50,431 nt of DNA, taken from the NCBI RefSeq assembly GCF_003236295.1, contig NZ_POTW01000045.1, positions 1 to 50,431 of the forward strand. The letters are read 5' to 3'. The notes under the pieces were generated by a model. The model was not told where the DNA came from and searched no databases. It was given only the letters and a program-made list of their open reading frames with translations. The stretch's first letter is position 1. Each line of letters opens with the position of its first letter. Source of the stretch: Jiangella anatolica (GTDB lineage: Bacteria; Actinomycetota; Actinomycetes; Jiangellales; Jiangellaceae). A program made the position numbers and the translations under genes. This document shows, one piece after another, positions 1-10,210 of the stretch.

Positions 1-1
1 G

Positions 2-1087
2 GTGGGCGTCAGTGTGGTGAACCTGACCACCGGCGCCGCGGCCTACGAGTCCGCCGGCGCCGATCCGCACACGCCGGCCAGCACGCTGAAGATCCTCACC
101 GGCGCCGCTGCGCTGCACGCGCTCGGTCCCGGGCACACGTTCACCACCCGCGCCGTCAGCGGCCCCGACCCGTCGGCCGTCACGCTCGTGGGCGGCGGCG
201 ACCCGACGCTCACGGCGGGCGACGACCGCGCCGGCACCCGGCTGGCCGACCTCGCCGCGGCGACCGCGCAGGCGCTCACCGACGTCGACGTCACGACCAT
301 CACGCTCTCCTACGACGCGTCGCTGTTCACCGGCCCGGCCGTCGACCCGGACTGGAGCCCCGGCTACGTGCCGTCGGTCGTCTCGCCGACGTCCGCGCTC
401 GCCGTCGACATCGAGGACCGGCCGGACGACCCCGCGCTGGACGCGGCCGAGGCGTTCGCCGGCCTGCTCGGCGATCACGGCATCGCCGTCGACGGCGCCC
501 CGGCGCCGGCTCCCGCGCCCGCTGACGGCGCCGAGCTGGCCACCGTCGCGTCCGCCCCGCTCTCGACGATCGTCGAGGACATCCTGACCAGCAGCGACAA
601 CGACGGCGCCGAGGTGCTGGCCCGGCACGTGGCCCTTGCCGCCGACGTGCCCGGGACCTCTGCCGACGCCGGCCCGGCCGTCGTCGCGGCGCTCGCCGAG
701 CTGGGCCTGGACACGACCGGTGCGACGCTGCTCGACGGCAGCGGGCTGGCCCGCGGCAGCGCGGTGCCGGCCGGCCTGATCACGTCGGCGCTGGTGCTCG
801 CGGCCGGGCCGGACCACCCGGAGCTGCGCGCCGTCGTCACGGGGCTGCCGGTCGCGGCGTTCACCGGCACGCTCGGCGACCGGTTCGCCGACTCCGCCGC
901 CGCGGGCCTGGTCCGGGCCAAGACCGGCACGCTCACCGGCGTCAGCGCGCTGGCCGGGGTCGTCGTGGCCGCCGACGGTGTGGGGTACGCGTTCTCCGTG
1001 CTGGCCGACGACGTCGGCAACACGCTCGAGGCGCGGGCCGCGCTGGACGACGTCGCGGCCGCGTTGGCCGGCTGCGGCTGTGCCTAG
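2..1087 (+). CDS. D-alanyl-D-alanine carboxypeptidase/endopeptidase, PBP4 (DacB/S13) family, 5'-truncated by window edge
   Basis: Penicillin-binding hydrolase that trims D-Ala from peptidoglycan stem peptides outside the membrane. All three serine-transpeptidase motifs are visible: S27-x-x-K30 (in PASTLK), S198-D-N200 and K307-T-G (AKTGTLTG). The stretch between the first two, with VGGGDPTL, is typical of the large insert of class C PBP4-like enzymes. The signal peptide and N-terminus lie before the window, so the apparent GTG at base 2 is probably internal. In mycobacteria a dacB-like gene also precedes the DUF2342 gene and tilS, which supports the call. Stop is TAG at 1085-1087. Family certain; exact specificity is inferred. 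Confidence 0.85.
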   Translation: MGVSVVNLTTGAAAYESAGADPHTPASTLKILTGAAALHALGPGHTFTTRAVSGPDPSAVTLVGGGDPTLTAGDDRAGTRLADLAAATAQALTDVDVTTITLSYDASLFTGPAVDPDWSPGYVPSVVSPTSALAVDIEDRPDDPALDAAEAFAGLLGDHGIAVDGAPAPAPAPADGAELATVASAPLSTIVEDILTSSDNDGAEVLARHVALAADVPGTSADAGPAVVAALAELGLDTTGATLLDGSGLARGSAVPAGLITSALVLAAGPDHPELRAVVTGLPVAAFTGTLGDRFADSAAAGLVRAKTGTLTGVSALAGVVVAADGVGYAFSVLADDVGNTLEARAALDDVAAALAGCGCA

Positions 1088-1109
1088 GGTGCGTCTTCGT
1101 TCGGTGACG

Positions 1110-1122
1110 TAGCGTGGGGGAC
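1110..1122 (+). promoter_or_regulatory. Candidate -10 box for a leaderless DUF2342 mRNA
   Basis: TAGCGT at 1110-1115 is followed by 7 nt and then ATG at 1123, which would place the transcription start on or next to the start codon. There is no purine-rich Shine-Dalgarno at a normal distance. No good -35 box is seen. Confidence 0.4.
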
Positions 1123-2223
1123 ATGACGACCGCTGACGCCGCTCCCGAGATGGTCGACTGGGACCTCGCGGTCGCCACGGCGCAACGCCTGGCCGGGCCC
1201 GGGCCCGCCGTCACCGACGCCGAGGCCCGTTCGGCCGTCGCCGAGCTGCGTTCGCTCGCGAGCGAGGCGGAGGCGCACGTCAAGGGGTTCACCGGCCTGG
1301 ACGCCTCGCTGGGGTTCGCGCCGCTGATCGTGGTCGACCGGGGCAACTGGGCCCGCGCCAACGCGCAGAGCATGCGCACGATCATCGCGCCGCTGGAGCG
1401 CAAGCTGCAGAAGGGCCGCGAGCGCACCCCGTTCCAGCGGGTGGGCCCGAAGGTCACCGGGCTGCAGACCGGCGCGCTGCTGGCGTTCCTGGCCAGCAAG
1501 GTGCTCGGCCAGTTCGACCCGTTCTGGTCCGGCCGGCTGGGCGGTCCCGACGACGGCGCGCAGGGCCGGCTGCTGCTGGTCGCCCCGAACATCGTCCACG
1601 TCGAGCGCGAGCTCGGTGTCGACCCGCGCGACTTCCGGCTGTGGGTCACGCTGCACGAGGAGACGCACCGGGTGCAGTTCACCGCGGTGCCGTGGCTGCG
1701 CGACCACCTCGCCGCCGAGATCGAGGCGTTCGTCGAGGCCACCGACGTCGACCCGGGCGCGTTCCTGACCCGCGCCCGTGACGCCGTCCGCGCGCTGAGC
1801 GAGAGCGCCCGGTCCGGCGAGGGCGGCGGCTCCATCCTCGACCTCGTCCAGACCCCGGCGCAGAAGGCCGTCATCGACCGGGTGACGGCGTTCATGTCGC
1901 TGCTGGAGGGGCACGCCGACGTCGTCATGGACGGCGTCGGCCCGGGCGTGATCCCGTCGGTCGAGACGATCCGGCGCCGGTTCCAGCGCCGCCGCTACTC
2001 CTCGGTCGGCCTCGACCGGACGTTCCGCCGGCTGCTCGGCCTCGACGCCAAGATGCGCCAGTACCGCGACGGCGCCGCGTTCGTGAACGCCGTCGTCGAC
2101 CGGGTCGGCATGGCCGGCTTCAACCGCGTCTGGGAATCGGCGGCCACGCTGCCGACGAAGGACGAGATCGCCGACCCGGTCGCCTGGGTGCGCCGGGTGC
2201 ACGGCCTGCCGGCGCTCGGCTGA
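1123..2223 (+). CDS. Zinc-dependent metalloprotease-like protein (DUF2342)
   Basis: Member of the actinobacterial DUF2342 family, often labelled zincin-like or 'F420 biosynthesis associated'. A zinc-binding HExxH motif is present as [10 protein letters not shown], encoded near 1651-1680, followed by helices containing [10 protein letters not shown], whose Glu and His could supply a further ligand. The protein is 366 residues, soluble, with no signal peptide. ATG 1123 is chosen over GTG 1114 because a -10-like box overlaps the latter. It sits directly before tilS (10 nt gap) in an order conserved in mycobacteria. The real substrate is not known; protease activity is inferred from the motif only. 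Confidence 0.8.
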   Translation: MTTADAAPEMVDWDLAVATAQRLAGPGPAVTDAEARSAVAELRSLASEAEAHVKGFTGLDASLGFAPLIVVDRGNWARANAQSMRTIIAPLERKLQKGRERTPFQRVGPKVTGLQTGALLAFLASKVLGQFDPFWSGRLGGPDDGAQGRLLLVAPNIVHVERELGVDPRDFRLWVTLHEETHRVQFTAVPWLRDHLAAEIEAFVEATDVDPGAFLTRARDAVRALSESARSGEGGGSILDLVQTPAQKAVIDRVTAFMSLLEGHADVVMDGVGPGVIPSVETIRRRFQRRRYSSVGLDRTFRRLLGLDAKMRQYRDGAAFVNAVVDRVGMAGFNRVWESAATLPTKDEIADPVAWVRRVHGLPALG

Positions 2224-2233
2224 CCCTCCTCCC

Positions 2234-3286
2234 ATGGGGCACCCGCACCTCGACGTCCGGCGGGCGGTCCGCGCGGAGCTGGCCGATCTGCCGGACGGCG
2301 CGACGGTGCTGGTCGCCTGCTCCGGCGGCGCCGACTCGCTCTCCCTGGCCGCGGCGACGGCGTGGGTGGCGGCGCGGTCCGGCGGGGCGCTGCGCGCGGG
2401 CTCCGTCTGCGTCGACCACGGGCTGCAGCCGGGCTCGGCCGCGCGGGCCCGGTCGACGGCCGTTCTGCTGTGCGGGCTCGGCCTCGACCCCGTCGTCACG
2501 GTGCACGTCGACGCGGTCCGCGGGCCGGACGGGCCGGAGGGCAACGCGCGGGCGGCCCGGTACGCGGCGCTGACGGCCACGGCCGTCCGGGTGGACGCGG
2601 CGGCGGTGCTGCTCGGGCACACGCTGGACGACCAGGCCGAGACGGTGTTGCTGGGGCTGGCCCGCGGATCGGGGTCGCGGTCGTTGTCGGGCATGGCGGT
2701 CCGGACCGGCGTCTTCCGGCGGCCGCTGCTGGGGCTGCGCCGTTCCGTGGTGCGGGCCGCGCTACCGCCCGGGCTGACGCCATGGGAGGACCCGCACAAC
2801 GAGGACGCCGCCTACGCGCGGGCCCGGGTCCGGCACCGGGTGCTGCCCGTGCTGGAGGCCGAGCTGGGCCCGGGCGTGGCCGAGGCGCTGGCCCGCACCG
2901 CGGACCTCGCCCGCGCCGACGCCGACGCGCTCGACGCCCAGGCCGGCGCGTTCCTCGCCGGTGGCGCATCTCACTCCGCCAAAGTTGATCATGGAGAAAT
3001 GGGCCTTCCAGCCCCACGGGAACCCGGATTTCTCCATGATCAACAGGCGCGGGGTGACGCGCTGGTGGTCGCGGAGCTGGCGGCGCTGCCACGGGCCGTC
3101 CGGTGGCGGGTGCTGCGCCGGGCCGCGATCGCCGCGGGCAGTCCGCCCACCGACCTGACCGCCGCCCACGTCGCCGCCGTCGACACGCTCGTCACCGGCT
3201 GGCGGGGACAGGCCGGCATCGACCTCCCGGGCGGGCTGCGCGCCGTCCGCCGCGACGGCGAGGTGAGGTTCGCCTCCGCGCGGTGA
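2234..3286 (+). CDS. tilS: tRNA(Ile)-lysidine synthase TilS with an in-frame palindromic insertion
   Basis: Cytoplasmic enzyme that ligates lysine to C34 of the CAU-anticodon tRNA-Ile, using ATP. The PP-loop SGGADS spans residues 30-35 and the second conserved block [19 protein letters not shown] follows near residues 132-150. The protein is 350 residues, about the usual actinobacterial length plus a short insert: residues about 246-275 are encoded by a palindromic element (2984-3044) that reads through without a stop and separates the catalytic half from the C-terminal tRNA-binding part ([15 protein letters not shown]). It is followed after 29 nt by hpt, as in many Gram-positive bacteria. 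Catalytic residues are intact, so the enzyme is probably functional. Confidence 0.92.
   Translation: MGHPHLDVRRAVRAELADLPDGATVLVACSGGADSLSLAAATAWVAARSGGALRAGSVCVDHGLQPGSAARARSTAVLLCGLGLDPVVTVHVDAVRGPDGPEGNARAARYAALTATAVRVDAAAVLLGHTLDDQAETVLLGLARGSGSRSLSGMAVRTGVFRRPLLGLRRSVVRAALPPGLTPWEDPHNEDAAYARARVRHRVLPVLEAELGPGVAEALARTADLARADADALDAQAGAFLAGGASHSAKVDHGEMGLPAPREPGFLHDQQARGDALVVAELAALPRAVRWRVLRRAAIAAGSPPTDLTAAHVAAVDTLVTGWRGQAGIDLPGGLRAVRRDGEVRFASAR
2984..3044. repeat. Palindromic element inside tilS
   Basis: Perfect 17-bp inverted repeat: GTTGATCATGGAGAAAT at 2984-3000 and its reverse complement at 3028-3044, around a 27-nt spacer. Its A/T-rich arms contrast sharply with the surrounding coding sequence. 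It is translated in the tilS frame (KVDHGEMGL...GFLHDQQ). The reverse strand is also open here. It resembles small palindromic coding-sequence insertions such as those of Rickettsia in behaviour, not in sequence. No second copy was found in this window. Confidence 0.8.
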
Positions 3287-3315
3287 GCCGCGACGCGATG
3301 TGAAAGGCTGCGCCT

Positions 3316-3867
3316 GTGGATCCAGAACACGTGTCCGGCGACCTCGAGAAGATCCTGCTCACCGAGGAGGAGATCCAGGCCAAGCTGGCCGAGCTGGCGC
3401 AGCGGATCGAGCACGACTACGAGGGCCAGGACCTGCTGCTCGTCGGGGTGCTCAAGGGCGCGATCATGGTCATGGCCGACCTGTCCCGCCACCTCTCCCG
3501 GCACGTCGAGCAGGACTGGATGGCCATCTCGTCCTACGGCTCGGGCACCCGTTCCAGCGGCGTCGTGCGCATCGTCAAGGACCTCGACACCGACATCACC
3601 GACCGGCACGTGCTGGTCGTCGAGGACATCATCGACACCGGGCTGACGCTGTCCTGGCTGGTCTCGAACCTGCGCTCGCGCGGGCCGGCGTCGGTCGAGG
3701 TGTGCACGCTGCTGCGCAAGCCGGAGGCCGCGAAGACCGCCGTCGAGGTCCGGTATGTCGGCTACGACATCCCCAACGCGTTCGTCGTCGGCTACGGCCT
3801 GGACTACGCCGAGCGGTACCGCAACCTGCGCGTCGTCGGCACCCTCGCGCCACACGTGTACAGCTGA
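3316..3867 (+). CDS. hpt: Hypoxanthine(-guanine) phosphoribosyltransferase
   Basis: Purine-salvage enzyme converting hypoxanthine or guanine plus PRPP to IMP or GMP in the cytoplasm. The type I PRTase PRPP loop is [11 protein letters not shown] at residues 99-109, and the LLVGVLKGA block near residue 42 is the PPi loop. Length is 183 residues, normal for the family. The start is GTG 3316, preceded by GAAAGG at 3302-3307. It lies between tilS and ftsH, an arrangement shared widely in Gram-positive bacteria. The pur genes elsewhere in the window provide the de novo route to the same products. Confidence 0.95.
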   Translation: MDPEHVSGDLEKILLTEEEIQAKLAELAQRIEHDYEGQDLLLVGVLKGAIMVMADLSRHLSRHVEQDWMAISSYGSGTRSSGVVRIVKDLDTDITDRHVLVVEDIIDTGLTLSWLVSNLRSRGPASVEVCTLLRKPEAAKTAVEVRYVGYDIPNAFVVGYGLDYAERYRNLRVVGTLAPHVYS

Positions 3868-3892
3868 TGTGACGGACCCGTCAGGACGCGCC

Positions 3893-3920
3893 GGGAACAC
3901 GGTGGCTCACCTGCGACGTT
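3893..3920 (+). promoter_or_regulatory. Candidate stress (ECF) sigma promoter upstream of ftsH
   Basis: GGGAAC at 3893-3898 and CGTT at 3917-3920 are separated by 18 nt, matching the GGAAC...GTT pattern of SigE/SigH/SigR-type promoters of actinobacteria. It would give ftsH a leader of about 150 nt. Two short palindromes flank it: TGACGG-AC-CCGTCA (3870-3883) and ATCGTC-G-GACGAT (3972-3984). Prediction from sequence only. Confidence 0.4.
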
Positions 3921-4044
3921 CTCAGCATGTACCAGACCTGCCGGAATGGTCGTGCTGGCGCCGCGCAAGGTATCGTCGGACGATCCGACACCTTCGGTGG
4001 ACATGCCGGGCGTTCGCGGCGTGTGCTGAAGCCAGCCGATCATC

Positions 4045-4074
4045 AGGAGGTACGAGGCCACCAGGCCTCGGATC
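4045..4074 (+). promoter_or_regulatory. ftsH ribosome-binding site separated from the ATG by a hairpin
   Basis: The only good Shine-Dalgarno, AGGAGG at 4045-4050, lies 24 nt before ATG 4075, too far for normal initiation. Between them is a perfect 7-bp hairpin, CGAGGCC-ACCA-GGCCTCG (4053-4070). With the hairpin folded, the effective spacing becomes 6 nt. There is no nearer in-frame start codon. Confidence 0.65.
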
Positions 4075-6096
<2,022 letters not shown>

Positions 6097-6100
6097 GGCT

Positions 6101-6700
6101 GTGAACGCGGAACCGGTACTGCCGCGACCGCCCGGGCGGTTCGACCACGCCCGGGCGGAGGCGGCCGTCCGCGAGCTACTGGTCGCCATCGGTGAGGACC
6201 CCGAGCGCGACGGCCTGCTCGACACCCCCGCGCGGGTCGCCCGGGCCTACGCCGAGATGTTCCGCGGCCTGCACCAGGACCCCGCCGACGTCCTCACCAC
6301 GACGTTCGAGCTCGGCCACGACGAGATGGTGCTGGTCAAGGACATCGAGCTGGCGTCGATGTGCGAGCACCACCTGGTGCCGTTCTACGGCTACGCCCAC
6401 GTCGGCTACATCCCCGGCCCGTCCGGCCGGATCGCCGGGCTGTCCAAGCTGGCCCGGCTGGTCGACGTCTACGCCAAGCGGCCGCAGGTTCAGGAGCGGC
6501 TCACGTCCCAAGTGGCGAACTCCCTGGTCGAGCTGCTCAAGCCGGCCGGCGTCATCGTCGTCATCGAGGCCGAGCACCTCTGCATGACGATGCGCGGCGT
6601 CCGCAAGCCCGGCGCTAAGACGCTCACCAGCGCCGTCCGCGGCCAGCTCCGCGACGCCACCACCCGGGCCGAGGCGATGAGCCTCATCATCGGGCGCTAG
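6101..6700 (+). CDS. folE: GTP cyclohydrolase I
   Basis: Cytoplasmic enzyme converting GTP to dihydroneopterin triphosphate, the first step of folate synthesis. The zinc-site motif MCEHHLVPF, the [10 protein letters not shown] segment and the [13 protein letters not shown] block (second zinc Cys) are all present; 199 residues is the usual length. The start is GTG 6101, 4 nt after the ftsH stop and without an obvious Shine-Dalgarno, so translation is probably coupled to ftsH. In mycobacteria folE is followed by folP, folB and folK; here the operon ends at folE, and a convergent LLM oxidoreductase gene follows. Confidence 0.96.
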   Translation: MNAEPVLPRPPGRFDHARAEAAVRELLVAIGEDPERDGLLDTPARVARAYAEMFRGLHQDPADVLTTTFELGHDEMVLVKDIELASMCEHHLVPFYGYAHVGYIPGPSGRIAGLSKLARLVDVYAKRPQVQERLTSQVANSLVELLKPAGVIVVIEAEHLCMTMRGVRKPGAKTLTSAVRGQLRDATTRAEAMSLIIGR

Positions 6701-6704
6701 GTGT

Positions 6705-6721
6705 CCCGCCTGAGCGGCGGG
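6705..6721. terminator. Hairpin between convergent folE and LLM oxidoreductase genes
   Basis: CCCGCC-TGAGC-GGCGGG, a perfect 6-bp stem with a 5-nt loop, 4 nt after the folE stop and 10 nt before the opposite gene's stop. No T-run, as is common in high-GC genomes; probably bidirectional. Confidence 0.5.
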
Positions 6722-6731
6722 GGATGCCGTC

Positions 6732-7511
6732 TCACCCCTTGTTGTGGCGGTCGCGCCAGGTGAGCCAGTCGGTGAGGGAGCCGAGGTCGTAGAGGGGGCC
6801 GGACGTGCTCAGCGTGAGCAGGGTGATGCCCGCCTCCACCAGTTCCTCGGCGGCCGCGCCGGGGCGGCCGCTGACCGCCGTCGAGCGCTCGATCTCGGCC
6901 GGGTCGCGGCCGACGGTCGCGCACCAGTCGTCGAGCACCTTGCTCTTGTGGCGCATCAGGTCGGCGTTGCCGAAGGCGTGCCAGATGGTGCCGTGCTCGG
7001 CGACGTGGCGCAGCGTCTTCTTCTCGCCGCCACCGCCGATGAGGATCGGGATGTCGCGCGTCGGCCGCGGGTTCAGCTTCGACCAGCGGTCCTTGATCCG
7101 GGGCAGCGCCTCGCCGAGCTCGTCCAGCCGGCTGCCGGCGGTGCCGAACTCGTAGCCGTACTCGTCGTAGTCGCGCCGGAACCAGCCGCCGCCGATGCCG
7201 AGGATCAGCCGGCCATCGCTGACGTGGTCGAGGGTGCGGGCCATGTCGGCCAGCAGCTCCGGGTTGCGGTAGCCGACGCTGCTCACCAGCGCGCCGATCT
7301 CCACCCGGGAGGTCTGCTCGGCCCAGGCGCCGAGCATGGTCCAGGCCTCGAAGTGCTTGCCGTCCGGCTCACCGCGCAGCGGGAAGAAGTGATCCCAGTT
7401 GAAGACGATGTCGACGCCGGCGTCCTCCGCCTCCGCGACGGCGCGGCGGATCTCCTTGTAGTCGGCATGCTGCGGCTGGATCTGGACACCGATACGGATC
7501 GGTCGGGACAT
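6732..7511 (-). CDS. LLM-class F420-dependent oxidoreductase
   Basis: Luciferase-like TIM-barrel oxidoreductase of the family that uses coenzyme F420 in actinobacteria. Recognisable blocks are RIGVQIQPQHADY at the N-terminus, DIVFNWDHFFPL, the LVSSVGYRNPELLADMARTLDHVS segment and GRLILGIGGGWFRRDYDEYG, the usual sequence around the cofactor pocket. It is 259 residues with no signal peptide. Start ATG 7511 has GAGG a few bases upstream. It is transcribed towards folE and alone, with the VOC gene 77 nt upstream on the same strand. Substrate cannot be predicted. Confidence 0.87.
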   Translation of the reverse strand: MSRPIRIGVQIQPQHADYKEIRRAVAEAEDAGVDIVFNWDHFFPLRGEPDGKHFEAWTMLGAWAEQTSRVEIGALVSSVGYRNPELLADMARTLDHVSDGRLILGIGGGWFRRDYDEYGYEFGTAGSRLDELGEALPRIKDRWSKLNPRPTRDIPILIGGGGEKKTLRHVAEHGTIWHAFGNADLMRHKSKVLDDWCATVGRDPAEIERSTAVSGRPGAAAEELVEAGITLLTLSTSGPLYDLGSLTDWLTWRDRHNKG

Positions 7512-7588
7512 GCGTGCCTCGTTCGTGTCGGGGACTGACCACTGGCGACAACCCCGCCGCGCCGTCGCGGCATTCCAGCGGCGCCGGA

Positions 7589-8281
7589 CTACGAGCCGGC
7601 GCGGCGGTATCCGTGCAGGTCGGACTGGACCTGGTTGACGAAGATCTGGCCGCCGTCGGGATCGGGCAGCCGGACGGTGAGCCCGTAGTTCTCGTCGATG
7701 ACGGACGGGGTCAGCCCGCGGGCGGTCAGGCGGGCGGCCAGCGCGCGGACGTCGCCGTCGTACTCGAACGACAGCTGGACCGACGGCCGGTCGGCGCCGT
7801 GCGCCGCCACCAGGCCACCGCCGGGCGCGACGAAGTCGACCCAGTCGCCCCTCCGCGACGCGATCCGCACCGTCAGCCCGAGCCGGTCCAGCACACCCGC
7901 CGCGCCCGCCACGTCCGGCGTGTACCAGAGCGGCAGCGGCGACAGCGCCGGGTCGGCACCGGCCGGTGCCTCGGCGGACGGGTGCTCATCGACGTGCAGC
8001 CGCAGGCCGTCCGGACCGATGACCTCCAGCCGGCCGCCGGCGGACACCGTCGCCAGGCCGTTGCGCTCGCACTCGGCGGCGACGGCGAGCAGGTCCGGCG
8101 CCTCGAAGCCCAGCTCGGCGCCGGGTGCGTCGGCGCGGACGATGGCCACCCGGCCCCGCCCGAGCGCGAGGTCGACGCGGTCGCCGTCGGTCCCGGTGAC
8201 GACGCCGCCGAGCGCCTCGACGGCCCGGACCCACACGCCGGCGTGCGGCGTGCGCCGGACCGGGCGGACGGTGAGCGTCAT
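7589..8281 (-). CDS. VOC (glyoxalase/bleomycin-resistance-fold) family protein
   Basis: 230-residue protein of two similar halves, each resembling a vicinal-oxygen-chelate module: the N-terminal half ends with [12 protein letters not shown] and the C-terminal half with [15 protein letters not shown], the typical 'DPDG...' closing strand. Likely binds or modifies a small molecule, but metal ligands are not clear and no substrate is proposed. Its ATG overlaps the stop of an upstream ribbon-helix-helix gene by 4 bp (TCAT at 8278-8281 on the plus strand), so the two are translationally coupled. Confidence 0.7.
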   Translation of the reverse strand: MTLTVRPVRRTPHAGVWVRAVEALGGVVTGTDGDRVDLALGRGRVAIVRADAPGAELGFEAPDLLAVAAECERNGLATVSAGGRLEVIGPDGLRLHVDEHPSAEAPAGADPALSPLPLWYTPDVAGAAGVLDRLGLTVRIASRRGDWVDFVAPGGGLVAAHGADRPSVQLSFEYDGDVRALAARLTARGLTPSVIDENYGLTVRLPDPDGGQIFVNQVQSDLHGYRRAGS

Positions 8282-8433
8282 CGGGCATCCTCCTGCTCCG
8301 CGGCGGCGAGGTACTCCCGCAGCACCTTCTCGACGAACGCCGACAGGCTCAGCTCCTCGTCGATGCTGCGGTGCTTGGTGGCGCGGACGACGTCCGGCGG
8401 CAGGTAGACGTTGAACTGCACCTTGTCGGCCAT
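8278..8433 (-). CDS. Small ribbon-helix-helix (CopG-type) DNA-binding protein
   Basis: A 51-residue protein beginning [20 protein letters not shown]: a beta strand with alternating residues followed by two helices ([20 protein letters not shown]), the RHH/MetJ-Arc pattern. A longer reading frame starts at 8505, but ATG 8433 is preferred because the domain starts there and a -10-like box lies 7 nt upstream. It overlaps the downstream VOC gene by ATGA. It is probably the regulator of its own two-gene operon; an antitoxin role is possible but the partner is not toxin-like. Confidence 0.72.
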   Translation of the reverse strand: MADKVQFNVYLPPDVVRATKHRSIDEELSLSAFVEKVLREYLAAAEQEDAR

Positions 8434-8446
8434 GGCTAGGATGCTA
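8434..8446 (-). promoter_or_regulatory. Candidate -10 box for leaderless RHH mRNA
   Basis: On the minus strand TAGCAT (8446-8441) is followed by 7 nt and ATG 8433. No Shine-Dalgarno is present, consistent with a leaderless transcript. Confidence 0.4.
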
Positions 8447-8465
8447 GCGGGCAGGCGAACAGACC

Positions 8466-8502
8466 GACCGCCCGGATGCCGCCGAAGCGGCTCCGGACGG
8501 TC
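8466..8502 (-). terminator. Strong hairpin downstream of the small membrane protein gene
   Basis: A 37-nt imperfect hairpin with 5-bp core GCCGC-CGAA-GCGGC extended by CCGGA/TCCGG and GACCG/CGGTC, with one bulge and one mismatch. It lies 32 nt past the stop at 8534 on the minus strand and before the RHH promoter, so it probably ends that transcript. Confidence 0.6.
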
Positions 8503-8533
8503 CAATGTGCGTTTCTCGCCGAGATACCGCGGC

Positions 8534-8677
8534 TCAGGTGAAGACGCTCACCCCGCCGGGGCCGACCAGCAGGCCGACGACGATCAGCACGATGCCCCAC
8601 AACATCTGGCCGCGTACGAGCGAGACGATGCCCGCGATCACGAGGATGACGGCCAGGATCCAGAGCACGAATTCCAT
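8534..8677 (-). CDS. Small GPGG-motif membrane protein
   Basis: A 47-residue protein starting [18 protein letters not shown] and ending [12 protein letters not shown]. Two hydrophobic segments (about residues 3-20 and 27-40) flank a short RGQML turn, and a GPGG motif lies near the C-terminus, as in a family of small actinobacterial membrane proteins of unknown function. The start at 8677 is supported by a strong AAGGAGG a few bases upstream on the minus strand. It is divergent from purB, and a hairpin terminator lies downstream. It is too short to appear in many automatic annotations. Confidence 0.75.
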   Translation of the reverse strand: MEFVLWILAVILVIAGIVSLVRGQMLWGIVLIVVGLLVGPGGVSVFT

Positions 8678-8776
8678 GGTGCCTCCTTCTCTCATTCCCG
8701 ACCGGTTGGTGCCCGAATGGGCGATCTCCAAACGGGTGGTGCCGATCACCGCGCCGCCGTGCGGGAGAATGGACGT

Positions 8777-10210
8777 GTGCCCGACAAGCCCGTGATCCCC
8801 GACGTCCTCGCCGCTCGCTACGCCTCGCCCGAGCTGACCCGGCTGTGGTCGCAGCAGAACAAGATCGTGCTGGAGCGCCGGCTGTGGCTGGCCGTGCTGC
8901 AGGCCCAGCGCGACCTCGGCGTCGACGTCCCTGACGGCGTCGTCGAGGCGTACCGGTCCGTGCTGGAGGACGTCGACCTCGACGCCATCGCCGCGCGCGA
9001 GCGGGTGACCCGGCACGACGTCAAGGCGCGGATCGAGGAGTTCAACGCGCTGGCCGGCCACGAGCACGTCCACAAGGGCATGACCAGCCGCGACCTCACC
9101 GAGAACGTCGAGCAACTGCAGATCCGGCTGTCGCTGGAGCACGTCCGCGACCGCATCGTCGCCGTCCTCGTCCGGCTGGCCGCCCGGGCCGCCGAGCACG
9201 CCGAGACCGTCATGGCCGGGCGCAGCCACAACGTGCCCGCCCAGGCGACGACGCTGGGCAAGCGGTTCGCCTCGGCGGCCGACGAGCTGCTGGTGGCGTT
9301 CGACCGGATCGCCGAGCTGATCTCGCGGTATCCGTTGCGCGGCATCAAGGGCCCGGTCGGCACCGCACAGGACATGCTCGACCTGCTCGGTGGCGACGAC
9401 GTCCGGCTGGCGGAGCTGGAGCGGCGGATCGCCGGGCACCTCGGGTTCGAGCGGGTCCTCACCAGCGTCGGCCAGGTCTACCCGCGCTCGCTCGACCACG
9501 ACGTCGTGTCCGCGCTGGTCCAGGTGGCCGCCGGGCCGTCGTCGCTGGCCACCACGATCCGGCTGATGGCCGGCCAGGAGCTGGTCACCGAGGGGTTCCA
9601 GCCCGGGCAGGTCGGCTCCAGCGCGATGCCGCACAAGATGAACACCCGCTCCTGCGAACGGGTCAACGGACTGGCCGTCGTGCTCCGCGGCTATGCCTCG
9701 ATGGCGGCCGAGCTGGCCGGCGCCCAGTGGAACGAGGGTGACGTGTTCTGCTCGGTCGTGCGCCGGGTCGCGCTGCCGGACGCGTTCTTCGCGCTGGACG
9801 GCCTGTTCGAGACGTTCCTCACCGTCCTCGACGAGTTCGGCGCCTACCCCGCGGTCATCGCCCGTGAGCTGGACCGCTACCTGCCCTTCCTCGCCACCAC
9901 GTCGGTACTGATGGCCGCCGTCAAGGCCGGCGTCGGCCGCGAGACGGCGCACGAGGCGATCAAGGAGCACGCGGTCGCGGTGGCGCTGTCGATGCGGGAG
10001 CAGGCTGCTGCGCAGAACGACCTGTTCGAGCGGCTGGCCGGCGACTCGCGGCTGGGGCTGGACCGGGCGCACCTGGACTCGCTGGTCCGGTCGCCGCTGG
10101 AGTTCACCGGCGCCGCCCGTGCCCAGGTCGGCGCCGTCGTCGCCCGGGTCGAGGAGATCGCCGCCGCCCACCCGGTCGCGGCCGCCTACACCCCGTCGCC
10201 GATCCTCTGA
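8777..10210 (+). CDS. purB: Adenylosuccinate lyase
   Basis: Fumarate-lyase superfamily enzyme that cleaves SAICAR and adenylosuccinate in purine synthesis. The family signature is seen as VGSSAMPHKMNTRSCERVNGL, containing the catalytic serine loop; TSRDLTENVEQLQ and AGRSHNVPAQATTLGKR carry other active-site residues. It is 477 residues. GTG 8777 (PDKPVIPDVLAARYAS) is chosen because the sequence before it is not homologous-looking and a GAGAAT -10-like box sits 6 nt upstream. purB stands alone, away from purSQL and purF in this window. The transcript runs into tandem hairpins beginning 10 nt after the stop. Confidence 0.95.
   Translation: MPDKPVIPDVLAARYASPELTRLWSQQNKIVLERRLWLAVLQAQRDLGVDVPDGVVEAYRSVLEDVDLDAIAARERVTRHDVKARIEEFNALAGHEHVHKGMTSRDLTENVEQLQIRLSLEHVRDRIVAVLVRLAARAAEHAETVMAGRSHNVPAQATTLGKRFASAADELLVAFDRIAELISRYPLRGIKGPVGTAQDMLDLLGGDDVRLAELERRIAGHLGFERVLTSVGQVYPRSLDHDVVSALVQVAAGPSSLATTIRLMAGQELVTEGFQPGQVGSSAMPHKMNTRSCERVNGLAVVLRGYASMAAELAGAQWNEGDVFCSVVRRVALPDAFFALDGLFETFLTVLDEFGAYPAVIARELDRYLPFLATTSVLMAAVKAGVGRETAHEAIKEHAVAVALSMREQAAAQNDLFERLAGDSRLGLDRAHLDSLVRSPLEFTGAARAQVGAVVARVEEIAAAHPVAAAYTPSPIL

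Noticed and set aside
2961-3158. Small plus-strand reading frame through the palindrome in tilS
   Set aside because: The palindrome is open in several frames, but tilS reads through it with conserved domains on both sides.
8777-10210. purB start far upstream at 8411
   Set aside because: The sequence from 8411 to 8776 crosses the opposite-strand small genes and their promoters and has no homology-like pattern; GTG 8777 fits the family N-terminus.
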